Source of the DNA: Candidatus Marsarchaeota G2 archaeon ECH_B_1
GTDB lineage: Archaea; Thermoproteota; Thermoprotei_A; Marsarchaeales; Marsarchaeaceae
Reading direction: 5' to 3'
Assembly: GCA_003019535.1 (NCBI GenBank)
Contig: NEXG01000001.1
Span: 230,153 to 294,152, forward strand
Length of the DNA stretch: 64,000 bases
In this document: piece after piece, positions 1 through 7,428 of the stretch
Numbering within the stretch: position 1 is the first letter of the stretch
How the letters are laid out: each line of letters begins with the position of its first letter
The notes under the pieces: generated by a model
Databases searched by the model: none
Told to the model about the DNA's origin: nothing
The model's input: only the letters and a program-made list of their open reading frames with translations
Made by a program: the position numbers and the translations under genes

Positions 1-500
1 AATTGCTTAGTGTATTTTTCTTGATTATTAGCCTTAAGGAGCTTTGCGTATTCAGCTATATGCCCGCCGCTAATCCTAAACTCTTCAGGTAAAACCTCTT
101 CTGAGCATGGTATTTCCAAACCTCCATCCCTACATCCCTTAACGAAGGCATAGAGATTGCTTTTGGCAACATGGTGTATTAATCCCATATCAAGTATCGC
201 TTCTTTGAAGCCTAATTTTAAGACGCGCTTAGCCATAAGCAAACCGGTTAAATAACACGCGGGTGCAGATGTCAAACCCGCTGGATAGCCAAATCTAATA
301 AGCTCTTTACTCGATGCCGATGTAAACGTCTTATCACTCCCTGTCTGCGATAAAACCAACTGTGCGTAAATATAGCGATTAGATCTCCGTAGCACTAGGC
401 GCGGCTTACCCGAAAGTAGCAATTTCAGCCTTAATCTGTAATCTGTGAGCCCTAACCTTCTCCTCTTAAAGTTTAACCTGTACCTTGGACCATACGACAT
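1..500 (-). CDS. rpl18: Large ribosomal subunit protein uL18 (L18), 3' end cut by window edge
   Basis: The ORF begins at an ATG at 500 and stays open to base 1, so about 166 residues are visible and the C-terminus lies outside the window. The opening MSYGPRYRLNFKRRR and the following LTDYRLRLKLL match the basic N-terminus of archaeal and eukaryotic uL18, which binds 5S rRNA in the central protuberance of the 50S subunit. It lies 14 nt downstream of eL19 in the usual archaeal spc order, so it is probably cotranscribed. In most archaea uS5, uL30 and uL15 follow. Identification is from family knowledge plus gene order. Confidence 0.93.
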   Translation of the reverse strand, partial: MSYGPRYRLNFKRRRLGLTDYRLRLKLLLSGKPRLVLRRSNRYIYAQLVLSQTGSDKTFTSASSKELIRFGYPAGLTSAPACYLTGLLMAKRVLKLGFKEAILDMGLIHHVAKSNLYAFVKGCRDGGLEIPCSEEVLPEEFRISGGHIAEYAKLLKANNQEKYTKQ

Positions 501-514
501 TTACCACACTCACC

Positions 515-949
515 CTACTTCCCAATATAGTTCTTCAAGGAGGCCAGAGAAGTAAAAACTCCTCCCTTTATTTTGAGGTAGAGAGCCCTGTAGGTCTTAG
601 CATCGATCACACCGTCCGCGCGGAGTTTCCTTAAATACTGCCTTTGCTTTCTAACGCGGAGTACCCACTCCCTCTCCGGCTGCCTTCTAACACCCATTCC
701 TCCCTTCCTAGATCCAGCGGCCTTCCTTTTACCTTTCGCCTTCTGTGTCCTAACAAGTCTTTTCCTCCCCCTCGTTGGAGTTGATGGAGAACGAATATCG
801 ATTAAACCTGTTTTTATAAGGGAGCGTACATCATCCTTAGTTATAGCTTGCGAAACGTCTTCCAAATGCTCTGGCGCCACGTAGATTCTTGATACACCAA
901 CTCCAAGTATCTTAGCAGCCAACTTTTTCTGGATACGCACATTGGACAT
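515..949 (-). CDS. rpl19e: Large ribosomal subunit protein eL19 (L19e)
   Basis: This 144-residue protein begins MSNVRIQKKLAAKILGVG, the conserved start of archaeal L19e. A long basic middle stretch (about residues 58-95, rich in Arg, Lys and Gly) leads into a helical C-terminus with the typical pattern YLRKLRADGVID. The family sits in the 50S subunit near the exit-tunnel side and makes an inter-subunit bridge in eukaryotes. Its start abuts the eL32 stop with no spacer, so the two are translationally linked within the ribosomal operon. Length is normal for the family. Confidence 0.95.
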   Translation of the reverse strand: MSNVRIQKKLAAKILGVGVSRIYVAPEHLEDVSQAITKDDVRSLIKTGLIDIRSPSTPTRGRKRLVRTQKAKGKRKAAGSRKGGMGVRRQPEREWVLRVRKQRQYLRKLRADGVIDAKTYRALYLKIKGGVFTSLASLKNYIGK

Positions 950-1354
950 TTATTCCCCCTCCTTATTCACGTTGTCTAGGTCTTGCTTTTTCTGTTTTCC
1001 GTTGACAACGTATACCCCCCTTTGACTTGCGGCTGCTTCTATTCGGGCGAATTTCTGCGCACCTATATTTGAAGCTATAATAACACACTGCTTTGAGGGG
1101 TCCACTAGTTCAAGTTCCGCCATACTATTAACACGTGTGGGTATCAGCCCACGTGGATGCAAACCACGCACTTGTCGAGGTGTCCTATACCCAATGTTAA
1201 CGGTGGGGGGGTATCCTTTAAATGCATGTCTAAGTTTATTGTCTATGCCCCGCGGCTTTCGCCAAGAGTCACCAAGTCTCACCCTAACCCAATGGTAAGG
1301 TCTAGGAAAACTGGGTATATCTGTTTTAAGTTTTCTAACTTTATTAGCTGCCAC
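950..1354 (-). CDS. rpl32e: Large ribosomal subunit protein eL32 (L32e)
   Basis: The protein has 134 residues. The segment SWRKPRGIDNKLRH followed by PPTVNIGYRTPRQVRGLHPRG is diagnostic of the L32e core, which binds 23S rRNA in archaea and eukaryotes. The C-terminal part contains the conserved pattern in which residues after ASNIGAQK are helical and basic. It sits between uL6 (6 nt upstream) and eL19 (directly adjacent), the standard archaeal order. An antisense frame over the same bases is only a shadow. Confidence 0.95.
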   Translation of the reverse strand: MAANKVRKLKTDIPSFPRPYHWVRVRLGDSWRKPRGIDNKLRHAFKGYPPTVNIGYRTPRQVRGLHPRGLIPTRVNSMAELELVDPSKQCVIIASNIGAQKFARIEAAASQRGVYVVNGKQKKQDLDNVNKEGE

Positions 1355-1360
1355 TCCTAA

Positions 1361-1894
1361 TCACTCCCTCGCATACACATAAATACCGTCAGAGAAAACA
1401 CGAGGATCATAGTCTCTGATCTTAGTAGCCCTCTGAATATTTGCAGCACTTTGAGAAACCTTTTCCTTATCAAGCCCGGAAACGACTATATCTTTATCTT
1501 CGACGCTTATGCTCACCCCATCAAATATTTTAGCTACTCTAGGGGCTCTTTCACCAATGAAGTTTTCAATTTTCACAATATTGCCTTCCACCTTTATATT
1601 AACCGGGAAGTGAGCATAAATCATCTTTAATCTATATTTATAACCCTTCGTAACACCCACTATCATGTTTCTCACATGGGCCTCGGCTGTGCCAAGAAGG
1701 CTTACTTCCTTCTTCTTTATGTTGCTTAATGCGATGACCAATTTTTTACCTTCTAGTGAAAAGCTAAGAGGCGTGGTCTCGAAACTGTGTGAAACCTGAC
1801 CTAACGGGCCTTTTACAACAAGTGTTTGACCTTTAATTTCAATCTGAACGTTGTCGGGTATCTCTAAACTCCTAGAAATATATGGGATATTCAT
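1361..1894 (-). CDS. rpl6: Large ribosomal subunit protein uL6 (L6)
   Basis: A 177-residue protein made of the two repeated L6 domains. The N-terminal repeat holds IPDNVQIEIKGQTLVVKGPLG, and the C-terminal repeat has the matching VEGNIVKIENFIGERAPR. uL6 lies near the factor-binding site of the 50S subunit, next to the sarcin-ricin loop. The gene starts 12 nt after uS8 ends and precedes eL32, as in other archaea. Length and domain structure are ordinary. Confidence 0.95.
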   Translation of the reverse strand: MNIPYISRSLEIPDNVQIEIKGQTLVVKGPLGQVSHSFETTPLSFSLEGKKLVIALSNIKKKEVSLLGTAEAHVRNMIVGVTKGYKYRLKMIYAHFPVNIKVEGNIVKIENFIGERAPRVAKIFDGVSISVEDKDIVVSGLDKEKVSQSAANIQRATKIRDYDPRVFSDGIYVYARE

Positions 1895-1906
1895 ACCCTT
1901 TCACCC

Positions 1907-2299
1907 TTAATAAACATAAGCGACAGCCACGCCTCCTGCTTTCTTTTCTCTTGCTTCAAGGTGGGACATAACACCTTTGGACGAGGAGATTACCAGTACG
2001 CCTATATCTTTCGATGGTAGATAACGAGTTGCCAGTTGGTCTATTTGGGCTGAACCAACACTAACACGGGGTACAATTACACCACAATCATTAACCCTAC
2101 CCAATAATTGAATCTTTAGCTTTCCACCACGCCCATCATCTATAAACTCGAACTCACCTATGTACCCAGACTTCTGGATTACGGCAAGAACTCTACCAAT
2201 AAACTTAGAGGTACCTTCAACTACGCAGCTCTTTTTCCCGCGTTGCTCGGAGAGTTTAATGGCGTTCATCAGGTTGGACAGCAAATTTTTAGAAGGCAT
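1907..2299 (-). CDS. rps8: Small ribosomal subunit protein uS8 (S8)
   Basis: This 130-residue protein shows the archaeal uS8 pattern: N-terminal NLLSNLMNAIKLSEQRGKKSCVV, a middle GYIGEFEFIDDGRGGKLKIQLLGR, and the C-terminal signature ISSSKGVMSHLEAREKKAGGVAVAYVY. uS8 is a primary 16S rRNA binder that organises the central domain of the 30S subunit. It follows uS14 by 11 nt and precedes uL6 by 12 nt in the spc-type order. Confidence 0.95.
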   Translation of the reverse strand: MPSKNLLSNLMNAIKLSEQRGKKSCVVEGTSKFIGRVLAVIQKSGYIGEFEFIDDGRGGKLKIQLLGRVNDCGVIVPRVSVGSAQIDQLATRYLPSKDIGVLVISSSKGVMSHLEAREKKAGGVAVAYVY

Positions 2300-2310
2300 T
2301 GTACAATCAC

Positions 2311-2475
2311 CTAGTCATATTTTTTAAACCCAATTTTAACCGCTACTTCTCTAAAACATTGCCGACATAAATTTAAGCCATATCTTCGTATTAGGTTTCC
2401 TTGCGACCCACACCTTACACAGCTACGTGAACCTCGACCAAATCTTCTTTGCTTCGGAACAGATTGTTTACCCAT
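2311..2475 (-). CDS. rps14: Small ribosomal subunit protein uS14 (S14, zinc form)
   Basis: A 54-residue protein translated from the ATG at 2475 to a TAG at 2311. It opens [19 protein letters not shown] and carries two zinc-ligand pairs, C19-x2-C22 and C37-x2-C40, so it is the zinc-binding form normal in archaea. It packs in the 30S head. The start codon is immediately adjacent to the uL5 stop, and uS8 follows after 11 nt. Gene order and the Cys pattern make the call secure despite its small size. Confidence 0.94.
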   Translation of the reverse strand: MGKQSVPKQRRFGRGSRSCVRCGSQGNLIRRYGLNLCRQCFREVAVKIGFKKYD

Positions 2476-3015
2476 CTATATCACCCTGACACCGAATTTA
2501 TCCGTAACATAGCGCACCACCTCTTCAGGGCTCACAATATGGTTTCTACCTACCCTATGTGGCCTTAACTTTCTTAGAGAGACGCGAGCGCCTCTTCTAA
2601 CCAATCTTACGCACACATCAAGGCCAAAGATACCTAATTCTGGATCATATTTTATACCTGGAATAAATATGTGTTCTGTTATTCCAAAGCTGAAATTACC
2701 CATACTATCTATTGAACTGCGCTTTAATATATTACCGACAGCTTCAAAAGCTTTTCTTAAAAAGGCTTCCGCTTTAGGGCCTCGTAAAGTCACCTTACAA
2801 CCTATTTCTTCACCTTTTCTGACAGAGAATTCACGAATAGACTTGTGCGCCGTAGTATAGACAGGTTTGGCTCCTGTTATGCGTTCCAGAACGGTTGCGG
2901 CTTTCTTTACTCTCTCACCCGCTTCGCCGACACCTATGTTAACAACAACTTTCTCGACGAGTATTTCACGCATAGGATTCTGCTCCATAGGGGACTTTGC
3001 TACTTCTTGCGCCAA
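2476..3015 (-). CDS. rpl5: Large ribosomal subunit protein uL5 (L5)
   Basis: The 179-residue product contains NPMREILVEKVVVNIGVGEAGERV near the N-terminus and the family core AHKSIREFSVRKGEEIGCKVTLRG. The C-terminal part GITEHIFIPGIKYDPELGIFGLDVCV is typical of archaeal uL5, which binds 5S rRNA and contacts the P-site tRNA. It begins one base after the eS4 stop and runs directly into uS14. Two plus-strand ORFs overlapping it are shadows. Confidence 0.95.
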   Translation of the reverse strand: MAQEVAKSPMEQNPMREILVEKVVVNIGVGEAGERVKKAATVLERITGAKPVYTTAHKSIREFSVRKGEEIGCKVTLRGPKAEAFLRKAFEAVGNILKRSSIDSMGNFSFGITEHIFIPGIKYDPELGIFGLDVCVRLVRRGARVSLRKLRPHRVGRNHIVSPEEVVRYVTDKFGVRVI

Positions 3016-3016
3016 A

Positions 3017-3766
3017 TCACTCCACTCCTTGGAATGTTATAATAGGCTCCTCCCTTCCCACCACATATACATAATCCAATATTGTCTCTATTATGCCCCC
3101 ATCTGAAGCTTTAATCCTAACAAGCGACTTTCGTCGTTTGAAGGCTGGCACGATCTCTTGAAGTACGCCGTGACTCCCACTGTTTTTACCACTTATGACT
3201 AAAACGTATGAGCCAAGATCGAGCTTCAAATGGTCTAATATCTGTTTGCCCCTAAGGTCAGTTTTCAGCGAATCAAGCGTACCATAAACATTATTTTTGG
3301 CATCCTGCGGGTCTTTAAGGTCTAAAAGCATATTTACCCCCCCACTTAGATTTAGCTGTAACTTAAGCCCTTTAACTATAGTTTTATTCTCGACCCTTAG
3401 TAGGCGGAATAGCTCTGAATCTTGAATGCGGTGTGCTGCAAGCGAGCCATTATAAGGCAACACCCTATAGTGAGCCCCCATGTCTGGTATGCTCAGTATA
3501 TCCATTACACCAATCGGAAAATCGGGTCTTCTAACAACTTTTCCATTAACCATAATCTTGGACTCATTCAGTATTGTTCTCGTTTCATGAAGGTTTCGGG
3601 TAATCCCCATCAAATCTCTTAACACTAGCAGCAAAGGTAGACTAGTCGAAGAAGAATAAGGCCCAGGTGATGGCTTAACAACCCACGCGCTTTCTTTCCT
3701 ACGCACGGGCCACCAAGACGGCGCCGAATATCTCTTAAGAGTCCTGTTTCCACCCATCTTAGCCAT
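3017..3766 (-). CDS. rps4e: Small ribosomal subunit protein eS4 (S4e)
   Basis: The protein has 249 residues and starts MAKMGGNRTLKRYSAPSWWPV, the hallmark of S4e. An S4-like RNA-binding segment (about residues 45-90, LVLRDLMGITRNLHETRTILNESKIMVNGKVV) is followed by the S4e central domain and a KOW-like C-terminal segment (SYVLVISGKNSGSHGVLQEI). It belongs to the body of the 30S subunit and is found only in archaea and eukaryotes. It sits 3 nt after uL24 and 1 nt before uL5. Confidence 0.95.
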   Translation of the reverse strand: MAKMGGNRTLKRYSAPSWWPVRRKESAWVVKPSPGPYSSSTSLPLLLVLRDLMGITRNLHETRTILNESKIMVNGKVVRRPDFPIGVMDILSIPDMGAHYRVLPYNGSLAAHRIQDSELFRLLRVENKTIVKGLKLQLNLSGGVNMLLDLKDPQDAKNNVYGTLDSLKTDLRGKQILDHLKLDLGSYVLVISGKNSGSHGVLQEIVPAFKRRKSLVRIKASDGGIIETILDYVYVVGREEPIITFQGVE

Positions 3767-3769
3767 ATC

Positions 3770-4309
3770 TCAACTACCTCCCTCAGCTTCTTTCTTTTCT
3801 TCCGTTGGTTTCCCCCCAACCGCTTCAGTTTGAGAGACTGTCTCGCCAGGGCTAGTAGTCTCTGATTTTACACTTTCAGTTTCTGGTTCACCAGCCGCAG
3901 GCGCTTCAACCACACCAATCTCTGGCTCCTTCTCTAACAATTCGGGTGATACCCCTTTACGTTGCAAAATAAGCTTTCTATATTTATCAGATAGGTCAAG
4001 TCTCGTTAGCAACAAATTTGATACGTGAATACCAACAAGCTTGGTTTTACCTTTTTGAGCCTTACCGGTAATGCCCTCTACGTAGACCAGTCTCCTCTTT
4101 ACATCTGTGCGGGCCACTTTTCCTGAGCGACCTTTGAACCCCCCTGAAACAATCTTTACAGTATCATTTGCTCGAACCGGTATAGACTTTATTTTTAAGC
4201 GCGCTTTCAGATCCTTGCTCAGAGGAACGCTCATAAGTTTTATCGCAGAACTCCAACTAGCGTTATACAGCCTTTTTCTTTGTTTATACCTATTGGAACT
4301 AAAACTCAT
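3770..4309 (-). CDS. rpl24: Large ribosomal subunit protein uL24 (L24) with acidic C-terminal tail
   Basis: This 179-residue protein has the KOW RNA-binding region (about residues 40-75: RANDTVKIVSGGFKGRSGKV) after a basic N-terminus rich in Arg and Lys. uL24 is an early 23S rRNA binder at the 5' domain. The last 50 or so residues are rich in Glu, Pro, Thr and Gly, a low-complexity acidic tail longer than in many archaeal orthologues, which often end soon after the KOW region. It follows uL14 by 18 nt and precedes eS4 by 3 nt. Confidence 0.93.
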   Translation of the reverse strand: MSFSSNRYKQRKRLYNASWSSAIKLMSVPLSKDLKARLKIKSIPVRANDTVKIVSGGFKGRSGKVARTDVKRRLVYVEGITGKAQKGKTKLVGIHVSNLLLTRLDLSDKYRKLILQRKGVSPELLEKEPEIGVVEAPAAGEPETESVKSETTSPGETVSQTEAVGGKPTEEKKEAEGGS

Positions 4310-4327
4310 ACCATAAACCTCCTTTTT

Positions 4328-4753
4328 TCAGACCACGATGCTCGCTAAGCTTCCAAGCTTAGGAAAACGTTCTACCGCTTCTCTAGCAACTGGGCCACGG
4401 ACTTCAGTCCCCTTTAACTCGCCTTCTGGCGTGACTATAACGGCCGCATTATCCTCGAACTGGATTCGCACCCCATCCGGTCTTCTAAACGGCATGCGCT
4501 GCCTTATGATAACGGCTCGCACTATCTGTTTACGCATCTGAGGGTTGCCACGTTTTACCGAGGCAACAATTATGTCGCCCACAGCTGCTGCAGGTATTCG
4601 TCTAGCTCTACCCTTAAAACCTAAAAGCATTACCATTTGAAGCGTTTTAGCACCAGTGTTATCCGCGCAAACCATTTCAGCTTCATTCGGTAAACCAGCG
4701 CTTATGTTGGGTCTAAACGTAGCGCCGCTCTTTCTTCCACCACGCTTTACCAT
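4328..4753 (-). CDS. rpl14: Large ribosomal subunit protein uL14 (L14)
   Basis: A 141-residue protein with the conserved uL14 core: AEMVCADNTGAKTLQMVMLLGFKGR, then GDIIVASVKRGNPQMRKQIVRAVIIRQR and a C-terminus ending in GSLASIVV. It binds 23S rRNA at the subunit interface and contributes to bridges with 16S rRNA. Its ATG lies one base after the uS17 stop. The N-terminal 25 residues are Gly/Arg/Lys-rich as in other archaea. Confidence 0.95.
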   Translation of the reverse strand: MVKRGGRKSGATFRPNISAGLPNEAEMVCADNTGAKTLQMVMLLGFKGRARRIPAAAVGDIIVASVKRGNPQMRKQIVRAVIIRQRMPFRRPDGVRIQFEDNAAVIVTPEGELKGTEVRGPVAREAVERFPKLGSLASIVV

Positions 4754-4754
4754 A

Positions 4755-5087
4755 CTAAAGTCTCCTCCCTAAAACTACAAACGAAACAGACTTCGCAATA
4801 GGCCTACTTTCACCGATCAAAACAACATCACCTATATTCACATCGACACATGGCGGCAAATGGGCATGAATCCTGGATCTACGCCTCTCATACCTTTGAT
4901 ATTTTTTATTATAGAAAGTGTACTCACGCTCCACAACCACCATGTTCTTAGAACGCATCTGATAGACTTTGGATTCCAGAATTATTCCTCTCACCTTTAA
5001 ATACCCATGATAGGGGCAATTAGCGTCATTACACGACTTTACTGGCGCTAATACTCCAGTTATACCAATGTTTTTGGCCGCCACCAC
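4755..5087 (-). CDS. rps17: Small ribosomal subunit protein uS17 (S17)
   Basis: The 110-residue product carries the archaeal N-terminal extension before the OB-fold: NIGITGVLAPVKSCNDANCPYHGYLKVRG, then RSRIHAHLPPCVDVNIGDVVLIGESRPIAKSVSFVVLG, the signature of uS17 near the C-terminus. uS17 is a primary 16S rRNA 5'-domain binder. It follows the Rpp29 gene by 2 nt and precedes uL14 by 1 nt. The C-x4-C pair in the extension is common among archaeal orthologues. Confidence 0.95.
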   Translation of the reverse strand: MVAAKNIGITGVLAPVKSCNDANCPYHGYLKVRGIILESKVYQMRSKNMVVVEREYTFYNKKYQRYERRRSRIHAHLPPCVDVNIGDVVLIGESRPIAKSVSFVVLGRRL

Positions 5088-5089
5088 GA

Positions 5090-5314
5090 TTACCTCTTTA
5101 ACCTATTCCACGCTAACCCTAGAAGGTGTAATCCTTTAACCTTAGATTCATTTAGGATTAACGTTACTTCCTTCTTAGGGAAGGAAACAGACTTGTCGCC
5201 CACTTTAAGCTTGACCATATTACGTGTCTCCTGAAAAACTATACCTGTGATAAGAACATGCTTATAGTGCACCACGACTTCTAACCCTATGAGGCTACCG
5301 ATGGTTTTGCTCAT
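5090..5314 (-). CDS. rnp1: Ribonuclease P protein component 1 (Rpp29/Pop4 family), short form
   Basis: The 74-residue protein contains the Sm-like barrel sequence of archaeal Rpp29: IGSLIGLEVVVHYKHVLITGIVFQETRNMVKLKVGD, then a segment with FPKKEV. Rpp29 pairs with Rpp21 and binds the specificity domain of RNase P RNA during tRNA 5' maturation. The position between uL29 (overlapping by one base) and uS17 is the standard archaeal location. It is shorter than most archaeal homologues known to me (about 95 residues or more), mostly at the N-terminus. The RNase P RNA itself lies at 13027-13320. Confidence 0.88.
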   Translation of the reverse strand: MSKTIGSLIGLEVVVHYKHVLITGIVFQETRNMVKLKVGDKSVSFPKKEVTLILNESKVKGLHLLGLAWNRLKR

Positions 5315-5499
5315 TAATCTCTACTTTCCAGTAGGGTTATGACTCTTGCTATACTTTTTCTTATAGTGCGGATAGCCTTGGTATTCTTTGAACCACCTTT
5401 GGTAACAACAGTGGCTCTTTCCTTGAACAACTCAGATTTAAACTCGTAGAGTTTCTTTAATAACTCCTCTTTGGATTCCTTAGCACGTGCTTGACTCAT
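5314..5499 (-). CDS. rpl29: Large ribosomal subunit protein uL29 (L29)
   Basis: A 61-residue, entirely helical protein: ESKEELLKKLYEFKSELFKERATV, then KAIRTIRKSIARVITLL, the typical uL29 helical hairpin. It sits beside the polypeptide exit tunnel and forms part of the docking site for SRP. Its start overlaps the uS3 stop by 4 nt, and its stop overlaps the Rpp29 start by one base, so the three are translationally coupled. No SUI1/aIF1 gene lies between uL29 and Rpp29, where several archaea have one. Confidence 0.94.
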   Translation of the reverse strand: MSQARAKESKEELLKKLYEFKSELFKERATVVTKGGSKNTKAIRTIRKSIARVITLLESRD

Positions 5500-6233
5500 T
5501 GCTCAGGTACCTTCTCGTTTTGCTGTAAAAGTTGTTGTTCAACAGTCTGCTCAGATGCTTCGCTCTTTACCTGTTCTACAACACTTTCTTGTGGTTTTTC
5601 TTCTTCAAGTTGCTTTTTCAAGTTGTTTAAGAGAGATTGGTCAACCTGCTTAAACACGACTTGAGGTGTGTACATATTGGGTAAAGCTATCTTTACCTTT
5701 ATACCAATAATTCCAGGCTTTAGGAGAACACTTGTAACCGCCTTATCCACCAAGTTAGCAGGCTCTCCTGACTGGTGTATTTGACCTTTTCTTAGCTTAA
5801 TAAACCTTGAACGATCAGTGGTGAACTTACCTCGCAAAGAAACCTCAGCACCCATAGCGCCCGCCTTCAATATAGAATCCAACGAAGCAAAAGCCACCCT
5901 TTTCTGCCTTGCGCCGTGCTCTAAATAGGAACGCAGCCGCCCAGCCATAATTCTGGCGTTGAGCTCTGGTACATCGACTCCTTTTACATCTATTTGAGGG
6001 TCCTCCAACTGATACTCTTGTTTCAACAGTAAAGCCAAATCCCTTATCGAATAACCCTTGCGGCCTATTATTATACCAGGTCTTTCAGCTTGGATTAGCA
6101 CTTGATGACCAAGTGGCATTTTTGTTATAACCACCCCGGCGTAACCAGCTTTTCTAAACATCGATTCCAATCTTTCATCGATCATGAGCTTCTTCTTGTT
6201 CTCCGCAATAAACTGTTTAACAGGGGTAACCAT
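5496..6233 (-). CDS. rps3: Small ribosomal subunit protein uS3 (S3)
   Basis: I place the start at the ATG at 6233 because it follows a GAGGAG Shine-Dalgarno-like stretch that ends the uL22 gene; an upstream in-frame TTG at 6251 is less likely. The 245-residue protein has a KH-type RNA-binding domain (VLIQAERPGIIIGRKGYSIRDLA) and the C-terminal S3 domain (SLRGKFTTDRSRFIKLRKGQIHQSG). About 45 Gln/Glu-rich residues form a low-complexity tail. uS3 lines the mRNA entry channel of the 30S subunit. Confidence 0.94.
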   Translation of the reverse strand: MVTPVKQFIAENKKKLMIDERLESMFRKAGYAGVVITKMPLGHQVLIQAERPGIIIGRKGYSIRDLALLLKQEYQLEDPQIDVKGVDVPELNARIMAGRLRSYLEHGARQKRVAFASLDSILKAGAMGAEVSLRGKFTTDRSRFIKLRKGQIHQSGEPANLVDKAVTSVLLKPGIIGIKVKIALPNMYTPQVVFKQVDQSLLNNLKKQLEEEKPQESVVEQVKSEASEQTVEQQLLQQNEKVPEQ

Positions 6234-6240
6234 AACCAAC

Positions 6241-6714
6241 TCACTCCTCAATCTGCTTTAAACCTATCTCAACATGGGTGAGAACCCTATGTTTAATATC
6301 GATCCTACCAAATGCTCGTGGATAAACCCTTGGTATGAAACCTGCTTTTTGAGCCGCCGCATGATAAACCACAAGACGAGAAGTATCCAAACCCTTTTTC
6401 GACGCGTTGTTCTCCGCGTTCTCCAAGACTTTTAAAACCGCCTTAGCAGAGAGGACGGGGTAGCGTCCAGCGGCACCGCTAACTCCTCCAAGAGACCTTT
6501 TATGGCCCACTTTCTTCCTGTATTTTGTAAATGCCACAGGTATCTTTTCTTGGGCTACTCCCCTTAAAAACTCCTTTGCCACCTCTAAACGCATACCCTT
6601 AATAGCCCTGCATACATTCACCGTCTTCTTAAATGATACACGTAGATCCCTACCCGACGCCAAAGCCATTGTTGTTGGGTCGTAGTTTTCTATAGAATAC
6701 CCGCTTTTTGTCAA
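6241..6714 (-). CDS. rpl22: Large ribosomal subunit protein uL22 (L22)
   Basis: The coding frame can extend to an ATG at 6744 inside uS19, but a TTG at 6714 lies about 9 nt after an AGAGGG stretch and gives the normal family start (TKSGYSIENYDP), so I choose it. The protein has GRDLRVSFKKTVNVCRAIKGMRLEVA and the conserved GVSGAAGRYPVLSAKAVLKVLENAE. uL22 spans the 50S core and lines the peptide exit tunnel. The choice of start is an inference; the family call is secure. Confidence 0.93.
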   Translation of the reverse strand: MTKSGYSIENYDPTTMALASGRDLRVSFKKTVNVCRAIKGMRLEVAKEFLRGVAQEKIPVAFTKYRKKVGHKRSLGGVSGAAGRYPVLSAKAVLKVLENAENNASKKGLDTSRLVVYHAAAQKAGFIPRVYPRAFGRIDIKHRVLTHVEIGLKQIEE

Positions 6715-6727
6715 CTTTAATAACCCT

Positions 6728-7144
6728 CTACTTAAGTGGAACATACATACTTGATCGCGTCGCCCTTATACCGGGTTCGCCGTGAACAACTCTCTTAGTG
6801 GTTATCGCATACTCCCCTAAATAGTGGCCTAGCATCTCTGGTTTAATCTCTATCGGCACAAACTCTTTCCCATTATGCACATGTATTGTCAACCCAACCA
6901 TCTCAGGTAGCACAATCAAATCCCTGCAATGCGTCCTTAACTTAAGTGTTTGAGGGCCCCGACCGTCTCTTTTAATCTTTCTTATCTTTTCTATTAGAGG
7001 CGCTTGCTCAGGTTTAATACCTCTCTTAAGGCTTCGTCTCACTCTCGCTGGAAAAAGTTTTATTAGATCCTCCATATTCATCTCGGCTAGCGCATTGATG
7101 TCATACCCTTTATATTGTAATCTTAAACTTTCTGCTTCAGACAT
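6728..7144 (-). CDS. rps19: Small ribosomal subunit protein uS19 (S19)
   Basis: The 138-residue protein carries the archaeal uS19 N-terminal part ([32 protein letters not shown]) and the family signature [22 protein letters not shown]-like stretch (here beginning [17 protein letters not shown]), ending [23 protein letters not shown]. It belongs to the 30S head. A TATA-like box lies 25-35 nt before its ATG, which suggests independent transcription, and the gene upstream (uL2) is separated by a decayed insertion sequence. Confidence 0.94.
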   Translation of the reverse strand: MSEAESLRLQYKGYDINALAEMNMEDLIKLFPARVRRSLKRGIKPEQAPLIEKIRKIKRDGRGPQTLKLRTHCRDLIVLPEMVGLTIHVHNGKEFVPIEIKPEMLGHYLGEYAITTKRVVHGEPGIRATRSSMYVPLK

Positions 7145-7168
7145 ATATTCTAGTTTTGAGCTGAGGGG

Positions 7169-7178
7169 TTAATAAAGG
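7169..7178 (-). promoter_or_regulatory. TATA-like box of uS19
   Basis: Read on the minus strand the bases are CCTTTATTAA, centred about 29 nt before the uS19 ATG at 7144. That spacing matches an archaeal TATA box driving a leaderless or very short-leader transcript. Confidence 0.45.
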
Positions 7179-7420
7179 GTTGTGCCTTTCGCCTGATGCC
7201 ACCTGGGCAGCGCTTTACATGCGGATTTGGGGGTAATGATTAGGGTGATCCGCTTGGGCTAAATCCACGAAAACGAGATACATTAGTACCAGTTATAGGC
7301 ATCCCACATTGTTTTCACTTTCTTCTTTACATGTTACTTGGGTAGCATTCCGTCTAATATTGACAGCACAATAAGTGGTATACGTGTTCGATACATATAC
7401 TCCTTTATAACATTTTTCAT

Positions 7421-7428
7421 TATTTGCG
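7421..7428. repeat. Left target-site duplication of the IS6-like element
   Basis: TATTTGCG here is repeated exactly at 8160-8167, directly flanking the two inverted ends of the element. An 8-bp duplication is characteristic of IS6-family insertions. Confidence 0.8.

Larger units (their letters stand above)
7145..7428. other. Native spacer upstream of uS19, no gene
   Basis: This is what remains of the uL2-uS19 spacer on the uS19 side of the insertion sequence. It holds the TATA-like box for uS19 and an imperfect long-loop hairpin (GCGGAT at 7221-7226 pairing with ATCCGC at 7248-7253). A minus-strand frame of 28 codons starting near the left target duplication is open but too short to claim. 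I recognise no RNA family here. Confidence 0.6.
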
